This document shows positions 1 through 7,401 of a stretch of 64,000 nt of DNA, piece by piece. Each line of letters starts with the position of its first letter. Position 1 is the stretch's first letter. This DNA is from an uncultured Christensenella sp. (GTDB lineage: Bacteria > Bacillota > Clostridia > Christensenellales > Borkfalkiaceae), in assembly GCA_910585705.1 (NCBI GenBank), contig CAJUER010000002.1:1-64000 (forward strand), in the 5' to 3' direction. Below the pieces are notes generated by a model. The model was not told the origin of the DNA, did not search any database, and saw only the letters and a list, made by a program, of their open reading frames with translations. The position numbers were made by a program, and so were the translations under genes.

Positions 1-152
1 CTTCTCTTTCTATCTTTCTCTTTCTCTCTCTTTCTTCCTATGCAGTTGTCAGACTACGCATCTCCAACGACAGTCGAAGTTGTTTTTCTACACGAAAAAC
101 ATTGCTGTCAAACTGACAGCCTATTTATATTATCAAAATACTATTATATTGT
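1..152. other. Left flank, no gene recognised
   Basis: This stretch opens with a pyrimidine-rich run (TTTCTCTCTC type, 1-38) and then AT-rich sequence. I see no supported gene. It lies outside the repeat at 153-176 and is probably host DNA or the outermost edge of the phage. A TTGACA-like box on the minus strand (about 147-152) would point leftward, but its -10 match is weak. Confidence 0.4.
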
Positions 153-176
153 CAAGCAATTTTATAAAAAATATTT
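153..176. repeat. Left copy of phage boundary repeat (att-like)
   Basis: The 24 bases starting CAAGCAATTTTATAAAA recur, one A shorter, at 34238-34260 and 34307-34329, about 34.1 kb away and in the same orientation. All phage-like genes lie between the copies. The simplest reading is a direct repeat created by integration, with cores at 153 and 34307. In the right-hand copies the sequence is the 3' arm of a hairpin; here only that arm is present, as expected if a junction falls near the hairpin loop. Confidence 0.45.
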
Positions 177-187
177 GCTGATTTACA

Positions 188-220
188 ATAGGTTTGTTAA
201 AAAACAAGCCTATTTTTGTT
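188..220 (+). terminator. Rho-independent terminator
   Basis: An 11-bp stem (188-198 with 203-213, one G-T pair) and a 4-base loop are followed by a T-rich tract (TTTTTGTTTT). It would stop transcription entering the phage from the left or leaving the circular form. It is followed by TTTTATACGGG, which also occurs in the right-end repeats. Confidence 0.6.
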
Positions 221-242
221 TTATACGGGTTTTTAACCTTTC

Positions 243-280
243 AAAAGTGGGTTTGTTGCAACAAACCCACTTTTATTTTA
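243..280. terminator. Perfect 32-base palindrome / bidirectional terminator
   Basis: Positions 243-274 form a perfect palindrome (AAAAGTGGGTTTGTTG and its complement) with A and T runs at its ends, so it can act as a terminator in both directions. It sits just before the RBS of the first phage gene, so it could also be a protein-binding site. Confidence 0.6.
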
Positions 281-292
281 TGGAGGTACACC

Positions 293-469
293 ATGACGGA
301 AACGGCAAAAAAAGACGCATGCACAAAAAAGAACGTGCAAATAACGGCGCAAATCCCCGCCGATATTGACAAGACGTTGAGAGCGATTGCGGAAGATCGC
401 GGCGATAGATATACCGTCGTTATCCGCGCCGCATGCAAAGAATACGCCGACAAGCACGGCAACAATTAA
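293..469 (+). CDS. Small ribbon-helix-helix-like protein
   Basis: 58 aa. After a basic N-terminus, a short beta segment (VQITAQIP) is followed by two helices ending in EYADK, the pattern of CopG/Arc-type ribbon-helix-helix DNA-binding proteins. The start at 293 has GGAGG eight bases upstream; longer upstream extensions would run through the palindromic terminator and are rejected. It is the first gene of a long rightward early operon. A regulatory role is inferred from the fold only. Confidence 0.6.
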   Translation: MTETAKKDACTKKNVQITAQIPADIDKTLRAIAEDRGDRYTVVIRAACKEYADKHGNN

Positions 470-484
470 AATCGGAGGCGCAAA

Positions 485-613
485 ATGAACAACCAAACCA
501 CGGAAACATTAAAAAAAATTATGGCAAAAAAAACGCTCGGACTTCCCCTCACTCCTCACGAAATCGCATTTTTGACACTTTACGGAAACACCACAACGGA
601 GGCGACAAAATGA
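485..613 (+). CDS. Small phage protein, unknown
   Basis: 42 aa, starting ATG at 485 behind GGAGGCG. It contains a short helical stretch (ETLKKIMAKKTLGLPLTP). The stop overlaps the next start by four bases (ATGA), typical of translational coupling. No family recognised. Confidence 0.5.
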   Translation: MNNQTTETLKKIMAKKTLGLPLTPHEIAFLTLYGNTTTEATK

Positions 614-885
614 TTACTTACTATGTCAACGGCGAAACGCGCTATCTTTTGGCAAACGGCGAAAGCATTACGCCCGCGCAATACGAGGCAATCAAAGCGG
701 AAACCGCAAAGAAAGACGAGGCGGCGGGATACCGCGACCGCAAGGCGGGATATTATGACAAATGGTATCGTTACAACCGCGCGGATAATGGAGCGGCATA
801 CGATCGAGGTTGCGTCCGTGCCGTAAACGAGGGCAAGTGTGCAGACGACTTCCACATTATCGAATGTATGGAGGCGGCGGTATGA
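610..885 (+). CDS. Hypothetical phage protein
   Basis: 91 aa. The ATG at 610 overlaps the preceding stop and has GGAGGCG upstream. The N-terminus (MITYYVNGETRYLL) suggests a small beta sheet, followed by a charged helix rich in Lys, Glu and Tyr. No cysteine motif and no membrane segment. It overlaps the next gene by four bases. Confidence 0.5.
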   Translation: MITYYVNGETRYLLANGESITPAQYEAIKAETAKKDEAAGYRDRKAGYYDKWYRYNRADNGAAYDRGCVRAVNEGKCADDFHIIECMEAAV

Positions 886-1517
886 TTGAAAAGGCTTTTG
901 ATAAATCGTACGACGCGGGCGTAAAAAACGGAATTATGACCCGCGTCGCAAATCGCCTCATTAAAGAATATACCGAGGCAATCGGGAGAGAATACGGTAT
1001 CCCCGACGAAATAAAAGCGGCGGCGGAAAAAATCAAGCAAATGCAAGAGGTCGAAAGTTACGAGGACGAATTTAGACAAGTCGTGTCGTGTACTTTTCGC
1101 GACGATCGACCGTACGATACCGTTACGTATGAGTATCAAGTAAACATTTCCGCATATTGGGAAAAGGACGAATACGGCGACGACGTTTTCGCTATCCATT
1201 GGTATTTTTTCAATTCGCAATATTACGAAAAACGTATCGGAAATCAAAAGATAACGGCAAAAGATTTTGAAACGATTTTACGAAAAGGGTACGCCGCCCG
1301 TGGAAAATATCGGTACTTTTGTACACACCGCCCGCCCGCGCCCTACTGTATCCCGAAAAATTACGTATCATACGAAACGTACTATCAAGGATCAAAAAAT
1401 ATTGGCGAGGTTACGTATAACGAGCAACCGCCCGCCGACGAGTTGCGAAATTGGGGACTCGTGATTGATAAAGAATACGAACGCATGCGCGCGGCGTACT
1501 TGGAGGAAAACAAATGA
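882..1517 (+). CDS. Hypothetical phage protein
   Basis: 211 aa, start at 882 overlapping the preceding stop and preceded by GGAGGCGG. The first 80 residues are charged and helical; the middle is rich in Tyr and Trp (FAIHWYFFNSQYYEKR). No catalytic motif, transmembrane segment or known family recognised. It is packed between neighbours with overlapping starts, so it is very likely a real operon gene. Confidence 0.5.
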   Translation: MIEKAFDKSYDAGVKNGIMTRVANRLIKEYTEAIGREYGIPDEIKAAAEKIKQMQEVESYEDEFRQVVSCTFRDDRPYDTVTYEYQVNISAYWEKDEYGDDVFAIHWYFFNSQYYEKRIGNQKITAKDFETILRKGYAARGKYRYFCTHRPPAPYCIPKNYVSYETYYQGSKNIGEVTYNEQPPADELRNWGLVIDKEYERMRAAYLEENK

Positions 1518-1954
1518 AACGTCAAATATTATTCCGTGGCAAACTCGCGCCTCAATGCAGTTGGATATACGGCGAATATGTAACAACCGACGAAATCCCG
1601 AAAATATACGAGCGACGCAACGGGGAAACCCGCGCGTGTTGGGATTACGAAGTCGATCCCGATACCGTCGGCGAATTTACGGGCATGTTTGACACCGTCG
1701 GACAACGCATTTTTGAGGACGATATAGCGCGCGTCCGATATGAGGGGAAAGATTATATCGGACTTATACAATACGACGCTTTCGGTGTGTTTATCTTTGT
1801 TGCCCGCGGTTTTGGTTGGATACCTCTCTATAAACTACAAACCGAACAAGATACGGAAAAAGTCGCGCGCGGCGAAAAAACGACACTCAAAAATATTCGC
1901 GTTATCGGGAATATACACGAAAACGCTGATATTTTGACGGAGGGCGTTTTATGA
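1514..1954 (+). CDS. YopX-family phage protein
   Basis: 146 aa. It has the layout of the YopX family, common in Firmicutes phages: an N-terminal beta strand (ILFRGK), the central signature FTGMFDTVGQRIFEDDIA and the C-terminal VIGNIHENADIL. The biochemical role of YopX proteins is unknown. The start overlaps the upstream stop by four bases. Confidence 0.85.
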   Translation: MKRQILFRGKLAPQCSWIYGEYVTTDEIPKIYERRNGETRACWDYEVDPDTVGEFTGMFDTVGQRIFEDDIARVRYEGKDYIGLIQYDAFGVFIFVARGFGWIPLYKLQTEQDTEKVARGEKTTLKNIRVIGNIHENADILTEGVL

Positions 1955-2211
1955 TAATTCCTCCCCCGAAAGACGGGTATATCCATACCCGCGCCGAAAG
2001 CGCGAAATTGACCGCACTTTGCGGGAAATCCGTTTTTATAGAGTTTATCGACGGATCGGACGCGGCGGGTTTTCTACATATCGCAACCCTCGCAACGCGT
2101 ACCGAGTGCCTCGCTTTCGATAATCGACGCATTATCGGTTATTATCTCGAAACCCCGACGTGCCGCGTTTTCTTTAAGAAATCCCACGTCAAACATATCA
2201 AGGAGTATTGA
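1951..2211 (+). CDS. Hypothetical small beta-rich protein
   Basis: 86 aa. Alternating hydrophobic stretches (VFIEFIDGSDAAGFLHI, then RRIIGYYLE, CRVFF) and the C-terminus KKSHVKHIKEY suggest a small beta barrel. I do not recognise a family. The start overlaps the upstream stop. Confidence 0.5.
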   Translation: MIIPPPKDGYIHTRAESAKLTALCGKSVFIEFIDGSDAAGFLHIATLATRTECLAFDNRRIIGYYLETPTCRVFFKKSHVKHIKEY

Positions 2212-2214
2212 ACT

Positions 2215-2403
2215 ATGGACGACAAAAAGAAATGTTGTATATGCAAAAAAGAATACAGCGGATACGGGAATAATCCCGCGCCCGTTAAAGATCGCGGGTT
2301 GTGTTGCGACGCTTGCAATTATGGCGTTGTGATACCGATACGGGCGGCGGAATTGGTAAAACAAAAGAAAGCGGAGGCGGCAAATGCGGATCGTAAATTG
2401 TAA
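2215..2403 (+). CDS. Small zinc-binding phage protein
   Basis: 62 aa. Two CxxC-type pairs (CCICKKE and CCDACN) flank a GNNPAPVKDRG linker, a layout I know from small uncharacterised Firmicutes phage proteins. It probably binds one zinc ion. The 3' end overlaps the next gene by 20 bases. Confidence 0.6.
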   Translation: MDDKKKCCICKKEYSGYGNNPAPVKDRGLCCDACNYGVVIPIRAAELVKQKKAEAANADRKL

Positions 2404-2662
2404 AAGTTGCGGCGCGCCGATTGTGTGGATAAAAACGCAAAACGGAAAAAATATGCCGTGCGACGCGGACGCGGTCGAATATCAAGAAAATTACAAAGGC
2501 AAATCGACGGTCGTTACCGAGGACGGGCGCGTCCTCAAAGCAACTATAATCGACCGAACGGGCGGCGGCTTACTTTCCCCCGTTATCGACGGGAAAGGTT
2601 ATATCCCGCATTGGGCGACTTGCCCGCATGCGGCGCAACATAGGAGGCGCGACAATGATTAA
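2384..2662 (+). CDS. Zinc-ribbon phage protein
   Basis: 92 aa. The N-terminal CKSCGAPIVWIKTQNGKNMP is a typical half zinc-ribbon of small phage proteins, with further metal ligands near the C-terminus (HWATCPHAAQH). Start ATG at 2384 behind GGAGGCGG. Function unknown. Confidence 0.6.
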   Translation: MRIVNCKSCGAPIVWIKTQNGKNMPCDADAVEYQENYKGKSTVVTEDGRVLKATIIDRTGGGLLSPVIDGKGYIPHWATCPHAAQHRRRDND

Positions 2663-3110
2663 CTCGGCAATGTTTACAAGCAATACGAACGAGTGGGCGA
2701 CGCCGCAAGCGTTTTTCGACGAATTAAACAAAGAATTTGCGTTTACGCTCGACCCGTGCGCCACACCGCAAAATGCAAAATGCGCCCGCTATTTCACAAA
2801 GGAAATTGACGGACTCGCGCAAAGTTGGCGCGGCGAAACCGTCTTTTGCAATCCGCCGTACGGACGCGACCTCGCGAAATGGGTTGCGAAAGCGCATGCG
2901 GAGGTTATTGCGGGGGGGGGGTACAACGGTTGTCATGCTTATTCCCGCCCGAACGGATACGGCGTATTTTCACGATTACATATACAAAAAACATGCGGTA
3001 CGGTTTATACGCGGACGGTTGCATTTCAACGAAAGCAAATCCGCCGCGCCCTTTCCGTCAATGGTTGTCGTCATGCGTCCGTCGGATACGGGAGGCGCGA
3101 TAATGGATAA
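2655..3110 (+). CDS. Phage DNA N6-adenine methyltransferase, off-frame at a G10 tract
   Basis: The N-terminal part (residues 1-86) matches the phage Dam family: TNEWATPQAFFDELN, the DPC turn, and catalytic NPPYGR. At 2912-2921 lies a run of ten G. The rest of the enzyme (TVVMLIPARTDT, RFIRGRLHF, PFPSMVVV) continues in another frame. As sequenced, the starting frame runs to a nonsense end at 3110. With nine (or twelve) G the two halves join. In that frame there is no stop at the domain end, and the protein would run on into the zinc protein at 3103-3390. It may be phase-variable, or the length may be a sequencing error. Confidence 0.8.
   Translation: MINSAMFTSNTNEWATPQAFFDELNKEFAFTLDPCATPQNAKCARYFTKEIDGLAQSWRGETVFCNPPYGRDLAKWVAKAHAEVIAGGGYNGCHAYSRPNGYGVFSRLHIQKTCGTVYTRTVAFQRKQIRRALSVNGCRHASVGYGRRDNG
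2912..2921. repeat. G10 homopolymer inside methyltransferase 1
   Basis: Ten consecutive G, preceded by TTGC and followed by TACA. It is one of only two G runs this long that I found in the window; both are in methyltransferase genes. Nine G would restore the reading frame. Runs of this length are known slippage sites in other bacteria and phages. Confidence 0.9.
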
Positions 3111-3390
3111 ACAAGCGGGAAAAATATATTACGTTTGCGATCGGAAAAAGTGCGCGCCTTGCGACCCCGATTGCAAACACACGAGCGATATTACCCACGC
3201 AAAGAACTTTACGCCCGCGGATATAAACGGGAAATATCCCGTCAAGGCGGGCGGCGCGGAAATATTTATCGAGCGTATCGACGCAATACCTCTCTTGCCC
3301 GAAAACGAAAAGATAACAATAATCGGCGTCGATCCCGCTATTGAAACGGATAAAACAGCAATCGCAAAATGCAAACGAGGCAAAAAATGA
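3103..3390 (+). CDS. Cysteine-rich small phage protein
   Basis: 95 aa, ATG at 3103 with GGAGGCG upstream. CDRKKCAPCDPDCKHT near the N-terminus is a likely zinc site, followed by a DITHAKNF segment, a pattern seen in uncharacterised Firmicutes phage proteins. Its frame is the one used by the 3' half of methyltransferase 1, so it could also be made as a C-terminal fusion. Its stop overlaps the next start. Confidence 0.55.
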   Translation: MDKQAGKIYYVCDRKKCAPCDPDCKHTSDITHAKNFTPADINGKYPVKAGGAEIFIERIDAIPLLPENEKITIIGVDPAIETDKTAIAKCKRGKK

Positions 3391-4358
3391 AAATCGGACT
3401 TTATGACGTGGACTCGCACAATTTCCCGAATTTGGCTTTAATGAAAATATCCGCGTACCATAAAGCACTCGGCGACGACGTGGAATTTGTACTCCCTTTA
3501 TGCCGATACGATCGGATATATGCAAGTAAAGTTTTCGGCGACGAATATACAACCGCGGAGGCGGCGGCTTATTTGCAAAGCGACGATATACGTTTCGGTG
3601 GTACGGGTTTCGCGATCAAAATAAAGGACGGAAAAGAAGTTTACGAGAAAAGCGCGGACGCGGATTTGCCGCCCGAAATCGAGCATATTTACCCCGATTA
3701 TTCGTTATACCCGAATTTAACGAAAAACACGGCTTACGGCTTTTTGACGCGGGGTTGCCCGAATAATTGCGGGTTTTGCATTGTCAGTAAAAAAGAGGGC
3801 ATGCAATCCCGCAAGGTGGCGGATTTATCGGAGTTTTGGCGCGGGCAAAAGCGCGTTAAACTTTTAGACGCAAATATCCTCGCATGCCGCGATCGCGTCG
3901 AATTATTGCGACAGTTACGCGACAGCGGCGCGACGGTGGATTTTACGCAAGGACTTGACGCGCGGTTTGTTACCGAAGAAATCGCCGTCATGCTAAACGA
4001 TATAAAAACCGAACGGTTGCATTTTGCTTTCGATTTTATGAAAAACGAAAAAGCAATCGTCCGCGGACTCCAAACGTTTAGAAAAATATGCACAAAACAC
4101 AAAAGTAAATTGGTTGTGTACATGCTTACAAATTACGATACGACGATCGAGGAGGATTTATACCGCGTCAAAATGATAGACGAAAGCGGATTTATTCCCG
4201 ACGTTCGGATATACCGCAAACCCACCGCCCCGCGGGTCGTCAAAGACTTGCAACGTTGGTGTAACAATCGGATTATACACGGGTCATGCGATTTTATGGA
4301 CTACATACCACGCGCGGACGGTCGAACAATCCGACAACTATATTTCGGAGGAAAATAA
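3387..4358 (+). CDS. Radical SAM protein
   Basis: 323 aa. The N-terminal 110 residues resemble a degenerate B12-binding-like (Rossmann) domain (MKIGLYDVDS, then ALMKISAYHKALGDDVEFV). The radical SAM core follows, with the 4Fe-4S motif RGCPNNCGFC near residue 120 (CxxxCxxC). The expected LLDANIL, GLDARFV and MLTNYDTTIEED strands are visible. The substrate cannot be told. It sits between two DNA methyltransferases, overlaps both neighbours by a few bases, and so may take part in nucleic-acid modification; this is inference. Confidence 0.8.
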   Translation: MKIGLYDVDSHNFPNLALMKISAYHKALGDDVEFVLPLCRYDRIYASKVFGDEYTTAEAAAYLQSDDIRFGGTGFAIKIKDGKEVYEKSADADLPPEIEHIYPDYSLYPNLTKNTAYGFLTRGCPNNCGFCIVSKKEGMQSRKVADLSEFWRGQKRVKLLDANILACRDRVELLRQLRDSGATVDFTQGLDARFVTEEIAVMLNDIKTERLHFAFDFMKNEKAIVRGLQTFRKICTKHKSKLVVYMLTNYDTTIEEDLYRVKMIDESGFIPDVRIYRKPTAPRVVKDLQRWCNNRIIHGSCDFMDYIPRADGRTIRQLYFGGK

Positions 4359-5075
4359 TGACGATCGAAAGAAACCACGTTTACAACATGGATTGCCTCG
4401 ACGGTTTACGCGATATGTTGCGGGGGGGGGGTACACGTTGATTGCGTCATAACCGACCCGCCGTATCTTATCAACTACAAGACGAACAACCGCGCGGACA
4501 AATCACATAAATTTTGCAAGCCTATTCAAAACGACGACAACCCGCAACTCATAATCGACGTGATCCCGTTACTGTACGACGTTTTGAAAGACAACTCCCC
4601 TCTTTATATGTTTTGCGGTAGTGATAAAGTCGATTTTTTCAAAGCGGAAATCGAGAAATACTTTACCGTAAAAAATATTATCGTGTGGGATAAAGGCGCG
4701 CCGACAATGGGCGACCTCGGCGCACAATACGGAAAAAATTACGAGTTTATCATATACGCAAACAAAGGTCGCGCCCCGTTTATGGACGGCATGCCGCGAT
4801 ACGGCGATATATGGAAATTCAACCGCCTATCCGAAAAAGAGCGGATACACCAAAACCAAAAGCCGACCGACCTACTATCGCGCATAATTCGGCAACATAC
4901 CCGCGAGGGCGACTTGATACTCGATCCGTTCGGCGGCAGTTGCGCGACAGCGGTTGCGGCGTATCGGTTGCAACGCGATTATATCTTATTTGAAATTGAT
5001 CCCGACGAATACGCGACGGGTACACAATGGCTCGATACGGTACGATCGCAAATATCAATATTCGATTTAATTTAA
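4358..5075 (+). CDS. DNA methyltransferase (N4/N6 class), off-frame at a G10 tract
   Basis: N-terminus MTIERNHVYNMDCLDGLRDML is typical of the N6_N4_Mtase family. Ten G at 4422-4431 then shift the frame to an early stop. The remaining gene is intact in another frame: DCVITDPPY (motif IV), WDKGAP, HQNQKPTDLLSRII and LDPFGGSCATAVAA (SAM-binding motif), ending at 5075. The motif order DPPY before FGGS is the beta class. Nine or twelve G would restore one reading frame of about 240 aa. The target sequence is unknown. Confidence 0.8.
4422..4431. repeat. G10 homopolymer inside methyltransferase 2
   Basis: Ten consecutive G in the same context as the first tract (TTGC before, TACA after), although the two genes are not homologous at this point. 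The tract lies between the start and the catalytic DPPY motif, so slippage would switch the enzyme fully on or off. Confidence 0.9.
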
Positions 5076-5086
5076 GGAGGTGCAAA

Positions 5087-5329
5087 ATGCACGACAGCAA
5101 CAACCAAACCAAACAACCCGAAACCCCGACGTATGGCGAAATCATAAAAGGCGATTTCCTCTTACGTCAACACGTCGGAAACGCCACCGCGCCCGACGGG
5201 AAAGAATTTGAAATCGCTACAACGTTGAACGGCGCGCCGCTTATCGTTTACCACAACAAGGCGTATTCCTTGCCGTGGGAGCATATTTGCAACATGGCGG
5301 CGGACGCGGGTTTATTCGAGGAGGATTGA
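5087..5329 (+). CDS. Hypothetical phage protein
   Basis: 80 aa, starting at 5087 behind AAGGAGG. A polar N-terminal tail (SNNQTKQPETPTYGE) precedes a compact beta-rich part (KEFEIATTLNGAPLIVYHNKAYSL). No cysteine motif and no family recognised. Confidence 0.5.
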   Translation: MHDSNNQTKQPETPTYGEIIKGDFLLRQHVGNATAPDGKEFEIATTLNGAPLIVYHNKAYSLPWEHICNMAADAGLFEED

Positions 5330-5331
5330 TA

Positions 5332-6234
5332 ATGCCGAAAATCAAATACAAAGATATAAATTTTCGCGATCGTTCGCTCGATCTTATAAATTGGGTAAAC
5401 GAAATCGTCGAAACATACTCCGAGCAAGGATACAATTTGACGTTACGACAGTTGTATTATCAATTCGTCGCCCGCGATATTATACCGAACAATCAAAAGC
5501 AATACGACAACCTCGGCGAACTCGTCAACAACGCCCGCCTTGCGGGTTTGGTTGATTGGTACGCAATCGAGGATCGTACCCGCAACGTTCGCAATACCTT
5601 TCATTGGCAAGACCCCTCCCGCCTTTTACAATCGGCGGCGGAACAATTCAGCCTCAACAAATGGGAGGGTCAACCCGATTACGTCGAGGTATGGGTCGAA
5701 AAAGACGCCCTCGTCGAAGTTATCGGAAAACCCGCCGAGGCGTACGACGTACCGTATTTTTCATGTCGCGGCTATGTATCACAATCGGAAATGTGGGCGG
5801 CGGCACGACGTATCGAAAGCAAGTTGAACGAACACGAACGGGCGGTCATTATCCACCTCGGCGACCACGATCCGAGCGGTAAAGATATGACCCGCGATAT
5901 TGAGGAGCGCATAAGGACGTTTATTGCAAACGACGGGTATTATGACGAGTGTTTTTCGATAAACCGTATCGCCCTCAATATGGAACAAATCGAACGGTAC
6001 AACCCGCCACCTAACCCCGCAAAATTAACCGACAGCCGTTGCGGGAAGTACATACGCGAATACGGTTATGAAAGTTGGGAACTTGACGCGTTAGAGCCGT
6101 CAGTCCTCGACAATCTCATATCGTCCGCGATATTGTGTTACCTCGACAAAGAATTATTCGACGTCATGACGCGCAAGGAAGATAAAATCAAAGCCGAATT
6201 ATCGGCGTATGCCCGCGCTTTTCGCGCGGAATAA
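5332..6234 (+). CDS. Topo VI-A / Spo11-like protein (winged helix plus Toprim)
   Basis: 300 aa. Near residue 40 LTLRQLYYQFVARDII matches the 5Y-CAP winged-helix region of topoisomerase VI subunit A, with paired tyrosines at the catalytic position. Further on HLGDHDPSGKDM resembles the DxD element of a Toprim metal-binding domain. No ATPase subunit (Topo VI-B) is nearby. It may be a stand-alone DNA-cleaving or DNA-binding relative of Spo11; function is inferred from fold only. ATG at 5332 is two bases past the preceding stop. Confidence 0.6.
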   Translation: MPKIKYKDINFRDRSLDLINWVNEIVETYSEQGYNLTLRQLYYQFVARDIIPNNQKQYDNLGELVNNARLAGLVDWYAIEDRTRNVRNTFHWQDPSRLLQSAAEQFSLNKWEGQPDYVEVWVEKDALVEVIGKPAEAYDVPYFSCRGYVSQSEMWAAARRIESKLNEHERAVIIHLGDHDPSGKDMTRDIEERIRTFIANDGYYDECFSINRIALNMEQIERYNPPPNPAKLTDSRCGKYIREYGYESWELDALEPSVLDNLISSAILCYLDKELFDVMTRKEDKIKAELSAYARAFRAE

Positions 6235-6248
6235 CGGAGGCGGCGGAT

Positions 6249-6380
6249 ATGGCGCGTAAAAAGAAACCGAAACCCGCGGCAAAACCGCAACCCGATTATT
6301 GCTTGACGTGCCGAGTACCCGTCAACAAATGTAAAGGAAATTGCACGAAACAACAACAAAAAATAAACGGAGGCAAATAA
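6249..6380 (+). CDS. Small zinc-motif protein
   Basis: 43 aa. A basic, Pro-rich N-terminus (KKKPKPAAKPQP) is followed by CLTCRVPVNKCKGNC, four cysteines likely to hold a metal. It is of a size found in many Firmicutes phages. RBS GGAGGCGG lies seven bases upstream. Confidence 0.5.
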   Translation: MARKKKPKPAAKPQPDYCLTCRVPVNKCKGNCTKQQQKINGGK

Positions 6381-6382
6381 AC

Positions 6383-7003
6383 ATGAAAAACAATCCCCTC
6401 AACGGGTATCAACCCGATTACGACGTCGTAACGACGGCGGACGCGCAAGAACACGAAATCGAACACGCAAAAAAGACCGTCGCAAATGCGGCGGAAACAC
6501 CCGAAACGGACGCGGCGACCATTAACCCCGACACGGGCGAAATTATCGGCACGACGGACGCGACGGCGGCACATGACGGCGACGCCGACGACGTCGCCCC
6601 CACTATCCATTATCCGACGTGCCGTTTTTGCGGCAAACAAACAATCCCCGTCGCCCCGTATAAATCCGACGCGGACGCGGACGAGGCGGCAACCCTCAAA
6701 TGCGATTGTTTCGACGCGAGGCAATATCAAGACGAAGTCGAACGCAAAAGACAGCGCGACGAGAACATTAAAAAATTACGTCAACGCCTTTGTGATTTTT
6801 CCGACTACACCGCGGCGCGCAATATGGAACTCGCGGGCGATTTGTACGACTTTTTATTAAACGTCGGTATAAACGTCCTCGACGCGAATATCGCGGGCGC
6901 GACAATCAAAGTCGGACGCTTTACGGTAAAATTTTCCGTCGGTAACAAATCCGCGCTTTCGATCGCCTTTACCTATTCGGACGGCGCAAAATTGGAGGTG
7001 TAA
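6383..7003 (+). CDS. Hypothetical phage protein with zinc-ribbon segment
   Basis: 206 aa. The first 75 residues are acidic, low-complexity and probably disordered (many Ala, Asp, Thr). A CRFCGKQ ... CDCF segment around residues 80-115 may bind zinc, followed by a charged helix. The last 60 residues look like a small beta domain (TIKVGRFTVKFSV). The ATG at 6383 lies two bases after the preceding stop. Function unknown. Confidence 0.5.
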   Translation: MKNNPLNGYQPDYDVVTTADAQEHEIEHAKKTVANAAETPETDAATINPDTGEIIGTTDATAAHDGDADDVAPTIHYPTCRFCGKQTIPVAPYKSDADADEAATLKCDCFDARQYQDEVERKRQRDENIKKLRQRLCDFSDYTAARNMELAGDLYDFLLNVGINVLDANIAGATIKVGRFTVKFSVGNKSALSIAFTYSDGAKLEV

Positions 7004-7004
7004 C

Positions 7005-7196
7005 ATGGCGCGAGAATTAAAAGAAATATCGGAATTTGTGAACGCGATAAATAAAATCGATCTCGCGCAAGTCGAAGTCGAAATCGCCGAGGGTAACGCA
7101 TGCGGAATTACAGCGACCGCAACAATCAAAGTAAAGATTACGCCGCCCACCCACGAATTAAACGAAATCCCGACCGATAAAAAAGCGGAGGCGTGA
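7005..7196 (+). CDS. Hypothetical small phage protein
   Basis: 63 aa, starting at 7005 with GGAGGT upstream. A helical first half (LKEISEFVNAINKIDL) is followed by a beta hairpin (ATATIKVKITPP). One base separates it from the gene on either side. No family recognised. Confidence 0.45.
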   Translation: MARELKEISEFVNAINKIDLAQVEVEIAEGNACGITATATIKVKITPPTHELNEIPTDKKAEA

Positions 7197-7197
7197 T

Positions 7198-7401
7198 ATG
7201 GCAAGCATAACAAATCGCGTCAATGTCGCTTTTACAATTCCCGTCGAGCAAACCACCACTCCGACGGGCGGCGGGCAAATTCGATTGAACATGCGGGCGG
7301 ATATTACAAAGACAAAACGGTTTTTCCGCCGCTTACAAAAACTTTGTAAAAAATACGGTTACACAGTCGGCGAAATTCAAACCACGGAGGCGGCGAAATG
7401 A
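7198..7401 (+). CDS. Hypothetical small phage protein
   Basis: 67 aa. Beta-like N-terminus (NVAFTIPVEQTTTP), a GGG turn, then a basic helix (KRFFRRLQKLCKKYGY). It overlaps the next start by four bases. A nucleic-acid-binding role is possible from charge alone but not supported by a motif. Confidence 0.45.
   Translation: MASITNRVNVAFTIPVEQTTTPTGGGQIRLNMRADITKTKRFFRRLQKLCKKYGYTVGEIQTTEAAK

Noticed and set aside
1..38. Pyrimidine-rich start as a functional repeat
   Set aside because: Simple low-complexity sequence at the window edge; nothing else supports a role.
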